Positions 1 to 13,033 of a stretch of DNA of 55,000 nt are shown piece by piece. Position 1 is the first letter of the stretch, and every line of letters begins with the position of its first letter. A program made the translations under genes and the position numbers. The stretch spans positions 1 to 55,000 of the forward strand of contig LUCW03001605.1 in NCBI GenBank assembly GCA_001586965.3, read 5' to 3'. The notes under the pieces were generated by a model that was given only the letters and a program-made list of their open reading frames with translations, was not told the DNA's origin and ran no database searches. The DNA comes from Sphaeroforma sirkka (Eukaryota; Opisthokonta; Ichthyosporea; Ichthyophonida).

Positions 1-2396
1 ACATAGAAGGGGTACAGGTATATTTAGACGGCATGGTCATCATGAGTCTCACAAGAAGAAGCACATCGTAAAACAGTCAGAGAAGCAATTAAGCGTCTAA
101 ATGCTGCAAACTTCAGGCTGAACCATAAGAAATGTGCATTTGCAGTGAAAACAGTCAATATACTCGGCGAAAGTAACCACAGACGGCCTCAAAGCTGATC
201 CAGAGATACAGGGAACGTATAAGTGACTTGCCACTACTAAGAACAAAACGTGATCTGCACAAAGCAGTAGGCTTAAACAACTAAGTACAAGTGAGATCCA
301 CATACCTCAGTTCGCACATATCACAAAACACTTCCGGAGGCCCTCACCCATAGAGAACTTATGGACTCCACAACTTGAAGAAGAAGTGGAAAGATGCAAA
401 CTGAAAGATGCAATAGCATGCTCAGCTATCTCGCCTACCCATCTAGATGGAGAGTGCCAGTATTTCACATCATGAATGATACAAGTGACTATGGCATTGG
501 AGGGTGTCTGTTATAAGTCATAGACGGAATCAAGAAGAAATATAATTATATTTTTCTAAAGGCTTGAATTCAGCACAACATAAGTATGTTACGAACACCA
601 AAGAACTGATAACACTGGTCTACAGTTTCAGGAACATTTTTCTGAGAATATTAAAGGCGGTGACATAACACTTTGGACAGACCATAAGGCTCTATGCCAA
701 ATGAACTCACCAACAAACGTTGCACCACATAATAGCGAGATGGATAAGCTAAAACCTTCCACCACCACTTCACAATCTTATACATGTACCAGCAGAAGAC
801 AACAAAGTTGCGACATGCTCTCGAAATTACACGAAGACGCATTCAATGAGAGAACAATGAATGAAGCTATCAAACATACACATATTGGTCAAGAATACAC
901 TGACCTGGGAAACAAACATACCTATCACGGTGTCAGCTATAGACACGGAAAACTACATCCACGATTTTTATATTGAAGCAGAACGTAGATTTGGTAAATT
1001 CACAGTAGACTTGTTTGCTGGCGGCACACAACCTTCAAACAGACAAGAAGTACTACACTCGAGAACAAAATGCACTACTTCAAAAATGGGCAGATGAGAT
1101 AAACCCATGCAGCAAACCCACCCTGGGATCTCATACCTGAAGTACTCGACAAAGTCATAGAGAAAGCGACAGAGTATCACTATATGTGCACCGTTCTTCC
1201 CTAATACAACCTGGTTTTCCACTTTCCTTTCTCTCATGGAAACGGACCCTATGCTGGTTGAAAACGCAAACAACACGTTCCTCAATGAAGGCTCGAAAGC
1301 ATGCGGTAAAAACGCCATGGGGAACCACTATAGTCGCAAAATTGGACCAAAGTCTCCATACTTTGAACAACAAAAAGCAGCGCACACGGCAGTCGACATA
1401 GCTGCACAACAAGATGGAAATGCAAAGGCAACAGAGCAAAACACAGCGACATACTGGGATAAAATAGTTCTGATTGCACAATACTACAATATATAGGCCA
1501 TTATACAGCCGAAGAAACAGTGTAGACAAGCTTGAGCAAGACGGCCACAACTGGGCCGCGAGCACAGAACACGCAACAAAGTACGTGGACGCATGCACAC
1601 CGTGCCTACAAGATAAAATATATAAACGTGGATATCATCCACTCCAGTCAATATCAGCTGCATTTCCAGGTGATAAAATACAAGTGGATACAATAGGTCC
1701 ACTATTAGACTCGAACAGAGGCAACACGTACATACTTGTATGGTTGGATATAAACTCCTCGTATGTCATACTGCGAGCTATGATGGACAAGTCAGCGGCC
1801 ACAGCCGCACGCACACTAGTCCCAATCATGTGTGAACACAGTTTCCACAAGTCTTGCAAACAGACCAAGGCACTGAGTATGTGAACAAAATACTCGGAAG
1901 GTCATTAAACAGGCACCCTATGGAACACCTAGTGTCAAGACCATATCAACCCAAGTACTGGGAGCAAACGAACGATCACATAGAGATATATTGCCACTCC
2001 TTAGGAAATTCTTGGAACAGAACCCAGATAACTGGTGTTCACGATTACCATTCGTACAAATGAGACACAACCTACCCACATCAAGAAAACACAAATCACC
2101 AAGATTCAATGTGTACTTTGGGCGTAGACAGAACCAGCTGACTGACTACAATGAAGTAGTGACAGCACCTGGCACATCAGAGTCATGGCAAGCCAGACTC
2201 GATGACATACACGAGGTGATCAAACCCTCACTGAACAATAATGCAGCACAATATCAAGAAAGATGCGTGCAGCATATGACCGAAAATACCAGAAGAAGTA
2301 CGTAAACTTCGACGAAGGGGACATTGTTATGATCCGCCAACAAGGAGAAGTGAATAAATTAACCAATCCTCACGGCGGTCCATACAAGATAGAAAG
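1..2396 (+). mobile_element. Element D: old Ty3/Gypsy pol remnant
   Basis: Translated fragments on the + strand follow the order of a Gypsy pol. An RT thumb and RNase H region lies at about 1-850, a methylase-like segment with VDLFAGG at about 980-1,240, and integrase core at about 1,500-2,300, ending in a typical integrase tail (FDEGDIVMIRQ). The window starts inside the element and its right side meets element A1 at about 2,397, so neither LTR is seen. Sequence similarity to families A and C is clear in order and motifs, but residues have diverged strongly, so D is a separate, older family. It is heavily broken (more than ten breaks). No promoter or LTR could be assigned. Confidence 0.75.
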
Positions 2397-2402
2397 CAAT
2401 GT

Positions 2403-3000
2403 GCTTTGGCATTTATCCTCAGAGAGCTAGAGCATTGTGCTGGCATTTTACCTCAGAGAGCTAGAGGACCCGATGTGTACGTCTCGAGCGACCCGTCGTG
2501 TTTGAATTCTTGAAGCTACTGTTCATCTGTGTCAGCATATAGGAGTTTGGCAAGTACAATATAGGACTGTATTTGTGTCGGAGAAAAACTGCCAGTGGCA
2601 GAAACCGTGCAAACCATTAACCCGCTGTTTCAAAACAATGCCCAAGGAGTTGTTTGATTGATTTCGCTGTGTTATACTCCGAAAGCAAGAGTGGCTCATT
2701 TAACCCTCGCGAGCTTGAGCCGCTGACGATTTTCCCTCACTTGAGCTCGAGTGCTAACCGTTTATTCTCGCGAGCTCAGTGGCTGGTTTATACTCGGGAG
2801 CTAGAGTCGCTGCTTTTTATACTCAAGCGCTCGAGTGGCTGGTTTATACTCGGGAGCTAGAGTTGCTGGTTTATACTCGGGAGCTAGAGTCGCTGCTCTT
2901 TTTTATACTCAAGAGCTCTATCCGAGTGGCTGGTTTATACTCAGGAGCTAGAGTTGCTGGTTTATGCTCCAGAGCTTGAGCTCGATATCCGAGAACAAAG
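2403..3000 (-). repeat. 3' UTR repeat arrays of A1
   Basis: Two array types occur. A 27-bp unit built on CTCTAGCTCCCGAG plus TATAAACCAG fills about 2,690-3,000, and a 33-34-bp unit built on CTCTAGCTCTCTGAGG plus AAATGCCAGCAC lies at 2,403-2,470. The 27-bp period equals nine codons, which explains the spurious repetitive reading frames here. The same arrays occur after the chromodomain of A2 and A3, so they are a normal part of the family's 3' UTR. Confidence 0.85.
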
Positions 3001-3019
3001 TTATATTGAAGATAAAGTA

Positions 3020-6000
3020 TTAGACTTGTGCACGTTGGCGCTTACGTGTCCGTGTCTGCGAAGCTTTGTGGTAGGCCGCGATATCGTTGGCATCATCAAA
3101 AGCTTCTGCTGTTTCCACGTTGGTTCGCCTTCTCGCCATCTCACCAGGTATTCTAATTTCCCCGTCTCATCATTCGTACGATGTGTGATAATATGGCGAA
3201 ACTCAACCCCTCCTTCGGTCCATAAGTCTTCGTTAATTGGTGGGTCTGTGCGTCTATGCACTAAACGGAGGAGTTCCACCCGTACCGGTTTGGTCTTGAA
3301 TTCTGGTGGGGCGGAACCATCCTTGTTCGCTAACTCGTAGCGTTGGCCGTGTCTAGCTTTGACTACATATGGTCCAAACAATGGCCGCATAGCCTTCGTT
3401 GTTCGGCCTTCTGATCGTACCATGACCACATCTCCTTCGTCGAAATGTACCAAGTCGTGAGCATGCAGGCGGTCAAATGTCGTCGTCGTAAGCTTGCCTG
3501 TATACTTCTTGGTAATGTGGTGGAGGGTCGGCAATATAGTGTCCTGTAACTGGTCTAATCGTTGTCCCCAGGTGTCATTCGTCATCGGCTGAGAATCCGG
3601 TAACTCGTCCGTGAAATCGGCGAACGGAACATGGCGGCGGCCAAAGTACACGCTAAACGGTGCACTCTTATGGCGACGGGATATCCAAAGGTTCTGGTAT
3701 AGCATCGTAAACGGAAGGCGTTCGTCCCATCGAAGGGAACTGCCTCACAGCATTGTCGAATAGAACGTGTAATCTCCTTGTGACGTCGTTCTGCCGCACC
3801 CAGCACTTGGGGTCGATATGGTGGAGACACCTTATGTAGCATCCCCACTTCCTGGACTAGAAGCTCCACTAACTTGTTGGTGAACTCCTTCCCCATGTCT
3901 GTTTGGATTTTACGGGGAAGCCATGTTCGCCAAAAATCTCTATGAGTGTCTGTGTCGTAGTTTCCTTTGTCTTGTCCGGTGTGGCTCGAAGGATAGAATA
4001 GCCTGTGGCGATGTCTAAGACGTGAAGAATATAATTGTTCTTGCGTCTGGACTCCAGTGGCATCGGGATGTAGTCCACTTGAATATGGTCCCACGGGTAG
4101 CGTGCATCGATGCTAATCATCGGGTGGAAACCTTTACGAAGTGTGTCCTGTCCCAAACATAAGCCACATTGTGCTTAGTCTCTGTGGCTAACTCAAGTGC
4201 CCCTGGCCAAACGTGACCGTTCTGACGAAGTTGTTGGACTGTGTCCGCCGCCCCATGATGTCCTTGTTCGTTTTGCGCTTGCGTGAGTTGCGTACGACGC
4301 CTATTCGCAGGACCGCCGGACTCGCTTGTCAAACGCCGGTTGACCCTTGCATCCGCCAGTGCCACTGAGATTTCTCGCGCTGTGTCTGCACATGACATAT
4401 TTTGTATGCTTTGGTTCTAAAACCAAGTCGCTGTGAAAACAGCGGGTCCAGTTTGAATCCATTGGGAGGACCCACCCGTGCTACTACGGTATGACCCCAT
4501 GGTGTCTTCCCACATGCGTACTTAGCGTACTTGAGGAACGTGTGTGGTGTCCGTGGTACCAGCACCGGTTCTGTCTGCAATAACTGCTTGAACAGGTCGA
4601 ACCATGGTGCTCTTAATAACCCATGGTAGACATACTTGTGGCCCGTGCGCCGTCGGCTCGTATCTTGCGTAACATCCTGTGTATCTGTGTTCCCAAGGCG
4701 GGTTCATCCATCCATCGACTATCGACCAGTCGTGGGCAAACGCTCCTTCCCATCATCCTTCGTCCAGAACCGAGGAAGCTGAGCGTTGGTTGGGTCCGCA
4801 AATACATCTATGTCATTCGGTCCAAAGTGTTGTTGCGCTTGTTCAAAGTAACTAGGGAATAACTTTGCCAGCCGTCTGTATACATTATTTCGAGTTCGTC
4901 CTGCTCCGCTGTCCCCTCGTGTACTCTACTTAACATGTCCGGGGAGCACATTTGTCTCTCCTGGTATATGCGATATGGTAAAGTTGAATGGCGCGATGAT
5001 ATGATGCCATCTCTGAAGCATCGGATTAAGCTTGAGCTGTGTGCTCATATACACAAGGGCCTTGTGGTCCGTGAAGACCGCAAACCGTTGCCCATCCAAG
5101 TATTCCCTGAAATGTGTCAGTCCATATACCAATGCCAGTAACTCCTTCATAGGTGTGGCATAGGCATGGTTCAGAGTCTTACTAAAGAAGTTCATTGTAG
5201 CGCATGTGGTCCGTGAAGACCGCAAACCAGTAGAAATGTGTCAGTCCATATACCAAGAACATTCATAGGTGTGGCGTAGTTCTGTTGCGCATGGTTCCAG
5301 AGTCTTACTAAAGAATGTAATTCTTACCGTTGACCCATTGGAATAGCGCTCCCCCTAAACCGTAATCGCTAGCGTCGGTTTCCAAGTTCAGAGGAATGCC
5401 GTCGACTGGAAAGTGTAACGCCACAGCATTCACCACTGCGTCCTTCATTTGCCTGCCACGCCTGTGCATGTCTCTCCTCCCAACGATCACCTATCAACTC
5501 CTTTGGTTTGAGTTTGCAAAATTCGCGCAAGGGTGCAACCGTGTTCGCGAAATTAGGCAGATGTTCGTGGAGGTAATTTGCTAAACCCAACGCCGAGGCT
5601 ATATCTTTGTACCGTAGTGGTGTGGGCCAGTCGATCAGCTTGGCCTGCTTTTCATGGTCAATGTCAATGCCTTGTGCCGATACTTTCTTCCCTAGGATCA
5701 TGACTTGGAAATAGCTGAAGTGGCACTTGGCGGGGTTAAGTTTAAAACTGTGGTATGTTAAGCGTTGTATCACCTTCTGCACCGTCCTAACGTGTTCGTC
5801 ATAACCGTCACTGGCGATAACTATGTCATCGATATAGTGGTGAACCGGTAAGACCATCAAGTATCGTACTCAAGGTACGTTGGAACTGCTTCTTGACGTT
5901 GCCTTCCGCATCGAATGTCGGTACCGCAAGGAGAGGAAGATTAACAGTCGTTGGTGTCGTTCGTTTCGTGATCACCAAATCCGTCAACCACTTCTTCACT

Positions 6001-6690
6001 TGTTCATCCATATAGGGGAGCCATCGATCGGATACGAAGTTACGCGTCGATCGCCGCATCTGCAACGCTTGTTCATGAGGTTACTGGGATGGTTACCTCA
6101 CTCCCTTCCAGACGACAGCGCGCGTTGTCGGCAATTTGCATTGGCTTCCAAATCCTGTGCCAACCGTTCGCGTACATCGACGGGTTCCGTCGTGTTCGGT
6201 GCTTGTCGGCGTGGTATGGGTTCGAGGAGCTCTTCTAGTTCTGTGGGGTCTATTGGTGCAAGTGGCGATTGGATACCGCCTATGTATAGGCCCAAGCCTT
6301 TCAACATATCTTGCCCCACTATAACATCTATACCCGTCGGCAAGTTCATCAATTCTAATGAACCGTCGATAATTCTGGTACCGTACCTTATAGGTACCAC
6401 TTCCGTCGTCCCCAGTCGAGGAGTTCGCACCGCCTTGTCAGCTAAATATATAAATGACCCAGTTGGTGCCGGAGTTATTGGTCGGCCAAGGAGGTCTGCG
6501 GATGTATGTGAGATACAACTTCTATTTGCTCCCGTGTCTATCAAGGCTTTGAACGTACGTCCGTTGATTTGTACTTGAATATAGACTCGGTTGTCTGACG
6601 TCAGCAATGGGTCTTGTATTGCCATCACTGCTCCAATCGTGGTAACAAATATGAAGCTCCTATCCGACTCAGACACCCTCACCTCTCATG
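3020..6690 (-). pseudogene. A1 protease-pol region with methylase-like domain and chromodomain
   Basis: Parts in order on the - strand: aspartic protease with the DTGA active-site motif (about 6,100-6,690), RT (about 5,300-6,070, with YIDD near 5,840), RNase H (about 4,930-5,500, with the TDHKALVYM stretch), methylase-like domain (about 4,500-4,870, NPPW type), integrase with HHCC finger and DDE core (about 3,650-4,400), and integrase tail plus chromodomain (3,020-3,600, EYLVRWREGEPTW). The proteins would make and insert element cDNA, and chromodomains of this type usually guide integration to modified chromatin. The region is broken and is treated here as a fossil. Confidence 0.85.
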
Positions 6691-9600
6691 CATGATCGGC
6701 TACCGACTCCCCACGTCTCATAGGTGTGGTTTGGTGTTGACGTCATGTGCTCGAAGTCTTCGTAAAAGATCGTGTTGATATGAATCTCTGTAGCTTCCGA
6801 TGGTGGAGCCAAGTCTTCGTCCTGTGTAATCGCATTCACCTGTACTTGAGGCGTCGGACGTATTGTAACTACGTCTCTAGTCTGGGATGTATTCTGCCCC
6901 TGTCCTGCGGTTGACGTTGTGGACGGTCTGTGTACCGATTGTACGTCCCTCAAAGGACGGTTGTTGTCGTATAGCCTTGCCCGACCCTCTGCGCTCACCG
7001 CTTGCGACGCCCTGAAATGATGACACCGTGGGATGTGCCTACCACCTGGTGGCGCCTGTGCCTGGCACCCCCGCACAAGTCGTTGGTACCGTAGGTTGGG
7101 GCCGTTGAGTCCAATTCTGCGTTTGTCGTCTACTCGTCTGTAGGTTGGGGCGGCTATTGGTGTGGTCGCGACTTCCATTGGTCGTCGGGCCCTCGCGGTT
7201 GTTGCGACCCTGGAAACGTGCTGTCGTACGTTGCTGTGCATCCTGAATGTCAGGGCTCAACAGCTGTATAAGCTCGTGTGTCTCCATCAGTTGCCATTTG
7301 GGATGCAACTGTAGGATACGTTCATACGTACGGCCGTTGAGAGCTTCTTCTAACAGTTGTACAATGTAGTGGTTCACTAAATTCCGTTGGAAGTCGGCAT
7401 CTGTCTGGCACCGTTCACGTGCCCTCCTGTGGTTCTCCATGAGCTGTGTCATTTGTTCCATAAGAGAGTGTGCATGTTCCGACTTTGGCCCTTGGCTATC
7501 TTGCGAAACGCGGGATCGACGGTGGCTTGTGTTTCGTGCGAACAGATCTATTCGATCTGTAGCTGAGGTGTGCATGTCTTCAACCGTTCAGAGTTGTCGC
7601 GGATGTAGTCCAGCGTTGACTTCTCCGCCTTGAAGTAAGATAGTACCTTATGAAACCATGTAAGGTTCAAACTCTCGTCCAGCCCTGCAATTTGTGCGTT
7701 CTTGAACGCCTCGAGGAGAGCCCCTCTTGTGTCCCGTTCCATAATATCATGTATGTAGTATCTGTTCGACGGCCAATCAGGCCACGTACGTGGTGAAGGT
7801 ACGGGACGCTTCTCTACCGGTCGGGACTCTAATGTAGCTTGAAGTGTCTCAATCACGCCCCGAAGAGCTTCAGCTCGAGCCGTGTTATTCTCCTCGATTG
7901 CTTGGCATAGCTCGTCACTTAAATGTAGTATCCGTGCGTGTAGCGCCTGTCGCCTTTTCTCGATACTAGCCGGTGTGGGCGGAGGCACTGTTGTCTCCTT
8001 CTCTTGTCGTTTAGGTGTCTGTACATATTCACTGGGCGCTTCTTTCTCGCCCCACTGACGTTGCTGTTGTTGGCGCAGGTTCGTACTTAATCGGTCCTGT
8101 CTATTCTTCACCGCCTCCTTACCTTGAGGATTCTGTCTGGCTAATACTTGTTCATGTGCGAACTCTTGAAAAGTTGGCGTGTTCTCACTGGCAGACAGAG
8201 TATCATCCTCCTCGGTTGAACTGTCCTCTGACCCTGGTGATTTGTACCCGAGTCCATAAAACGGACGCTCACAGCCTTGGATTCGGAAGGTAGGGTTGTC
8301 TTCGTCCTCTGGTACTGCCTGTACCCGTTCGTGTGCGTCAGAAGAACTCTCCTTAGCGGCCGGCCCTATTGTAGTTCGTCCGGCGTTTTTTGCGCTGTAA
8401 CCTCTGTTCGTATTTTTCAAAGAGACTGCTGTTGTGTCATCAGCTCCGTGAGTTTCTGAGCTGACGATTGTTCCCATGCCGTTTTCTTGTTGTTGGTACG
8501 GTTCCGGTGACGCTTCCGCTTGTTAGGCGGGAGGCGTGGTGGGTCATTACTGGGAAATAAGGCCCCTGGAGTATCCTGAGACGAACGAGGGGACAGCCCT
8601 TCACTGGCTACCTGTTCACCAAAAAAAAGTCTGACTACTGTCCGCACGCAGGTCGGGTACTACCTTGGTCTCACCCTCGAATATGACATCCTCGTCAGGT
8701 TGTGCAGGTCCATCTTTGTTTGCTGTTGGTGGCTGCTTGTCGTCCGCGGAAATAATGTGTGGAGCCCCAAGATGTGTCTGTTGTTGCCCCTCCAGAGCCT
8801 GACCTGAGTGCGGAGCGGAGGGTTCCGTATGGAACTGACGACGGTTTAGTTCCACGTCGGTCGATATCATCTTCCTTGCGGCGCTCAGGATTCAAGAGTT
8901 GCTGTCTACGACTTTGGCGGGGTAGGACATGGTTGGAGAGATGTTTGTCAATGGAGAACTAGAAATGTGTGCGAATGAACTGATAGAGTACTGAATATAA
9001 ATATCCATTTTCTATTAAATTTCATCCTTCAAACACATAACGTCTCGACATCGATCTCCGAGGAACTCGTGGGTTCCCTCGTGACTGTTTCATTTCCTAC
9101 ACTCACATCAGTAGTGTGGATAGTCTATCTACTCTAACACTACCAGCTGTCTTGCTCTTCATCCCACAATAACATATGGTTGAGTGCCTCATTAGTCGGA
9201 GCCACTTCTTGTTTTACTCCTCGCCAGCTCTTGCTCCGCCCTAATGACGGCCTATTCGCAGGACCCTGTTGGGAACTTCCCTCATCGCTCCTATTTTACT
9301 CTTCTTACCCGTGATGTCCTTGTCATGTGCTGTTGCGGTTGTTGGAATATGCTTCTCGATCTAAGAACGATTGCTCGTTATTGCACTCCTAAACTAAGCT
9401 GCTGTCAACCACACCTTCTGTGCATACTGTTGATCCTCTCCGTTGACCTGATTTATCTGGAAGTTCTAGTGATTTGAATGTGTTCGCATATCATTTTCAC
9501 AATTTAACCTTGTATTTACTTGCATCGTTCGTGTTATGTGCGCCCCTACCCTTATATGCTCCTAATAACTCACAGGTGCTTACTTGTGTCTCTGTATGCT

Positions 9601-10720
9601 TCCTAATATCCCTTCTGTCGATCTAATTTATCTAATATACCCTATATGCAATTCTGATCGTAGTTGGCTTCACCTAGATAGTTATTTCTTCTTTACTTTG
9701 TCGGTATTTATCGTAGCCAGATCTTAAGTAAACTTTTCTAAATAAACACACCGGTCTATCCGTTTATAAGTCATAATCCCAATAAATAACCCTTTTAGAA
9801 TCCTGACTCCTACTTAGTTGTGTATAGATGCCATTTAGGTGTCTGTACATATTCACTGGGCGCTTCTTTCTCGCCCCACTGACGTTGCTGTTGTTGGCGC
9901 AGGTTCGTACTTAATCGGTCCTGTCTATTCTTCACCGCCTCCTTACCTTGAGGATTCTGTCTGGCTAATACTTGTTCATGTGCGAACTCTTGAAAAGTTG
10001 GCGTGTTCTCACTGGCAGACAGAGTATCATCCTCCTCGGTTGAACTGTCCTCTGACCCTGGTGATTTGTACCCGAGTCCATAAAACGGACGCTCACAGCC
10101 TTGGATTCGGAAGGTAGGGTTGTCTTCGTCCTCTGGTACTGCCTGTACCCGTTCGTGTGCGTCAGAAGAACTCTCCTTAGCGGCCGGCCCCTATTGTAGT
10201 TCGTCCGGCGTTTTTTGCTGTAACCTCTGTTCGTATTTTTCAAAGAGAGACTGCTGTTGTGTCATCAGCTCCGTGAGTTTCTGAGCTGACGATTGTTCCC
10301 ATGCCGTTTTCTTGTTGTTGGTACGGTTCCGGTGACGCTTCCGCTTGTTAGGCGGGAGGCGTGGTGGGTCATTACTGGGAAATAAGGCCCCTGGAGTATC
10401 CCGAGACGAACGAGGGGACAGCCCTTCACTGGCTACCTGTTCACCAATAAAAGTCTGACTACTGTCCGCACGCAGGTCGGGTACTACCTTGGTCTCACCC
10501 TCGAATATGACATCCTCGTCAGGTTGTGCAGGTCCATCTTTGTTTGCTGTTGGTGGCTGCTTGTCGTCCGCGGAAATAATGTGTGGAGCCCCAAGATGTG
10601 TCTGTTGTTGCCCCTCCAGAGCCTGACCTGAGTGCGGAGCGGAGGGTTCCGTATGGAACTGACGACGGTTAGTTCCACGTCGGTCGATATCATCTTCCTT
10701 GCGGCGCTCAGGATTCAAGA
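6670..10720 (-). pseudogene. A1 gag region (partly duplicated)
   Basis: Gag-like - strand reading frames begin with MNPERRKEDDID and include a conserved core with RTWPDWP and RDTRGALLEAFKNA. The same core is found in element C gag (RTWPDWPLDRY, RDTRGALEEALKNA), which is how I assign it. I see no CCHC zinc knuckle. The amino-terminal part of gag and the leader upstream of it occur twice because of the 1.82-kb tandem duplication. The capsid role is inferred from position and from the match between families, not from a recognised capsid fold. Confidence 0.7.
8010..9833. repeat. 1.82-kb tandem duplication, first copy
   Basis: The sequence from TTTAGGTGTCTGTACATATT at 8,010 to ATAGATGCCAT at 9,833 is repeated directly by 9,834-11,657 at an offset of 1,823-1,824 bp, with only a few differences. 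It covers the amino-terminal gag region and part of the leader of element A1. The high identity points to a recent event, or to an assembly artefact. Confidence 0.92.
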
Positions 10721-11657
10721 GTTGCTGTCTACGACTTTGGCGGGGTAGGACATGGTTGGAGAGATGTTTGTCAATGGAGAACTAGAAATGTGTGCGAATG
10801 AACTGATAGAGTACTGAATATAAATATCCATTTTCTATTAAATTTCATCCTTCAAACACATAACGTCTCGACATCGATCTCCGAGGAACTCGTGGGTTCC
10901 CTCGTGACTGTTTCATTTCCTACACTCACATCAGTAGTGTGGATAGTCTATCTACTCTAACACTACCAGCTGTCTTGCTCTTCATCCCACAATAACATAT
11001 GGTTGAGTGCCTCATTAGTCGGAGCCACTTCTTGTTTTACTCCTCGCCAGCTCTTGCTCCGCCCTAATGACGGCCTATTCGCAGGACCCTGTTGGGAACT
11101 TCCCTCATCGCTCCTATTTTACTCTTCTTACCCGTGATGTCCTTGTCATGTGCTGTTGCGGTTGTTGGAATATGCTTCTCGATCTAAGAACGATTGCTCG
11201 TTATTGCACTCCTAAACTAAGCTGCTGTCAACCACACCTTCTGTGCATACTGTTGATCCTCTCCGTTGACCTGATTTATCTGGAAGTTCTAGTGATTTGA
11301 ATGTGTTCGCATATCATTTTCACAATTTAACCTTGTATTTACTTGCATCGTTCGTGTTATGTGTGCCCCCCTACCCTTATATGCTCCTAATAACTCACAG
11401 GTGCTTACTTGTGTCTCTGTATGCTTCCTAATATCCCTTCTGTCGATCTAATTTATCTAATATACCCTATATGCAATTCTGATCGTAGTTGGCTTCACCT
11501 AGATAGTTATTTCTTCTTTACTTTGTCGGTATTTATCGTAGCCAGATCTTAAGTAAACTTTTCTAAATAAACACACCGGTCTATCCGTTTATAAGTCATA
11601 ATCCCAATAAATAACCCTTTTAGAATCCTGACTCCTACTTAGTTGTGTATAGATGCC
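9834..11657. repeat. 1.82-kb tandem duplication, second copy
   Basis: This is the second copy of 8,010-9,833. After it the sequence continues into the unique upstream leader (AGATGCACATGTCTTGCC), which the A3 leader supports as the original order. The second copy is therefore the one in native context with the 5' LTR. Confidence 0.92.
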
Positions 11658-12358
11658 ATTAGATGCACATGTCTTGCCATTCCATTTCCTATTACTTAAG
11701 TCATTGATCTGCTCACGTTCTGAGGACCCGCTATGTAGTCTTTTGACGTGTTGTCTAATATCTATTTATCGTTGTGTCTTTTACCTTTCCCATTCTTAAA
11801 CCTTTTGTAAAATAATCTAGTATGCCGCTGATTCTTTGCGTCATCGTACTAACCGAGTCGGTACTAACCATGTACATCTCCCATCTCTACTACACTACTT
11901 TGGATCCTAAAGAACTTTCGTCTAACAACTTCTTAAATACAATTTAAGCTCATTAGCTTGCAATTCAATTTGTACTTGTCTCACACTGAAAACAACCTTC
12001 CTACCTGTGCTCACACATGACTACTTATCTGTGGATTCTGGCTGATTGTTTGATTTCGTCATTTGATCGTCGTGAGACCTTCCTTGTTGACCCTGGCTAA
12101 TGTTCTGCTTGATTGAAATGTTCTCTCTTCGGTTTCACTCGTATTAGTAGATTCTTTCTTCATCCTCGTCGTCCACATGTCGTTAATCCAACGACCGGAT
12201 AATCTAAATCGTTCATTTTGATGCGACATTCTCTGTTCGCATTGTCTTTCAATTGTTATACTTATAATAAAAATATGTGCCAGCTACTGACTAATTCATA
12301 TTCTGTAGCTTTCTCTGTAATTACTAATAAACTAACAACTTCTATGGTAAGTTAAAAA
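11658..12358 (-). other. A1 untranslated leader, single-copy part
   Basis: About 700 bp between the 5' LTR and the duplicated block. It matches, inverted, the leader after the A3 5' LTR (27,612-28,760). No protein is recognisable. Directly next to the LTR there is a T-run (TTTTTAACTTACC in element orientation) instead of a TGG-starting tRNA primer site. Confidence 0.7.
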
Positions 12359-12606
12359 TGTAGTAAGTATACGCGAGATAACTGTATCTCAACGTTCTCC
12401 CTCCTCAGGGAGGGGGACGTTGTTCATTTATTAGTAATTATAAACAGTAATCCTAAAATGGCTGACTCTTAAATGAGTCATTAGTCATGTGCTGTAAAAC
12501 CACCAAAACCCTAAAACCCAGTTTATCAGATTATTCTGATAAACTGTAAAACTTGTAATAAACCTAAACTAATCAAATAAATCTAAGTACTTGTATTTTG
12601 ACCACA
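12359..12606 (-). repeat. 5' LTR of A1 (248 bp)
   Basis: In element orientation it begins TGTGGTCA and ends CTTACTACA, matching the LTRs at 27,364, 31,723 and 22,490. It holds a palindrome with 12-bp arms (CAGTTTATCAGA and its complement around TTAT, 12,519-12,546) and a second stem with CCCTCC/GGAGGG near 12,400-12,420. It should carry the element promoter and polyadenylation signals, but I cannot point to exact sites. Confidence 0.9.
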
Positions 12607-13033
12607 TCAGTTATTGGCGGTAAAAGCATTTATCAGTTAGTAGGCAATATCCCTGACTACCATAACCCGCACTCAGAACAACACTACAGAATAAATGCAT
12701 TGGCTGCTCGCACCCAACAGGCGTTGTATTCATTTATAGGATATTATAAAACACACGCTATTTCACTTCGTTTCAGAGTATAGCAAACCACACGAGAATT
12801 CATACAGCAGTATTCTGGAATTTCGGGTACATCCGTGCTGAAAGTTTATAAATTTCGAGTTCTCCGTATAAAAAGGTGGACAAAAAAAGAGGTTAACAAT
12901 AAAAGTGGTAGACAAAAAAGGAGGGGTTTTAAATCATTAAAAATGTACACTAAAGACATTTAATATCGTATTGTCATGTCAACGTTGATGAACACCCAAG
13001 GTACACATCGGCGAACAGGTACACATCGGAAAT
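12607..13033. other. Intergenic, upstream of the PECR-like gene
   Basis: About 430 bp between the A1 LTR and the first ATG of the PECR-like gene. No coding signal was recognised. It contains a TATA-like stretch, two similar G/A-rich segments (GGTGGACAAAAAAAGAGG and GTGGTAGACAAAAAAGGAGG) and a doubled GGTACACATCGG just before the ATG. Confidence 0.6.
12867..12873 (+). promoter_or_regulatory. Candidate TATA box for the PECR-like gene
   Basis: TATAAAA in the context CCGTATAAAAAGGTGG, about 160 bp upstream of the predicted start codon at 13,034. Spacing allows a short 5' UTR. The local DNA is AT-rich, so chance occurrence is possible. Confidence 0.3.

Larger units (their letters stand above)
2397..12606 (-). 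mobile_element. Element A1: Ty3/Gypsy chromodomain element, 3' end missing
   Basis: Reading on the - strand from 12,606: a 248-bp 5' LTR, a long untranslated leader, gag (within about 6,670-10,720, inflated by a tandem duplication), aspartic protease (about 6,100-6,690, LIDTGANRSC), RT, RNase H, methylase-like domain (about 4,500-4,870), integrase (about 3,600-4,400) and a chromodomain ending near 3,020, then a repeat-rich 3' UTR. The 3' LTR is not present; the element stops in its 3' UTR against element D, so target-site duplications cannot be tested. It is broken, with roughly ten breaks. Its pol is close to that of A2 and A3, so it belongs to the same recent family. Confidence 0.9.

Noticed and set aside
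2779-2979. Repetitive frames with YTRELE units here and at 21,722-22,036 and 30,845-31,203
   Set aside because: Non-coding 27-bp 3' UTR arrays of family A read in an open frame; unit number varies and the strand is inconsistent with the element genes.
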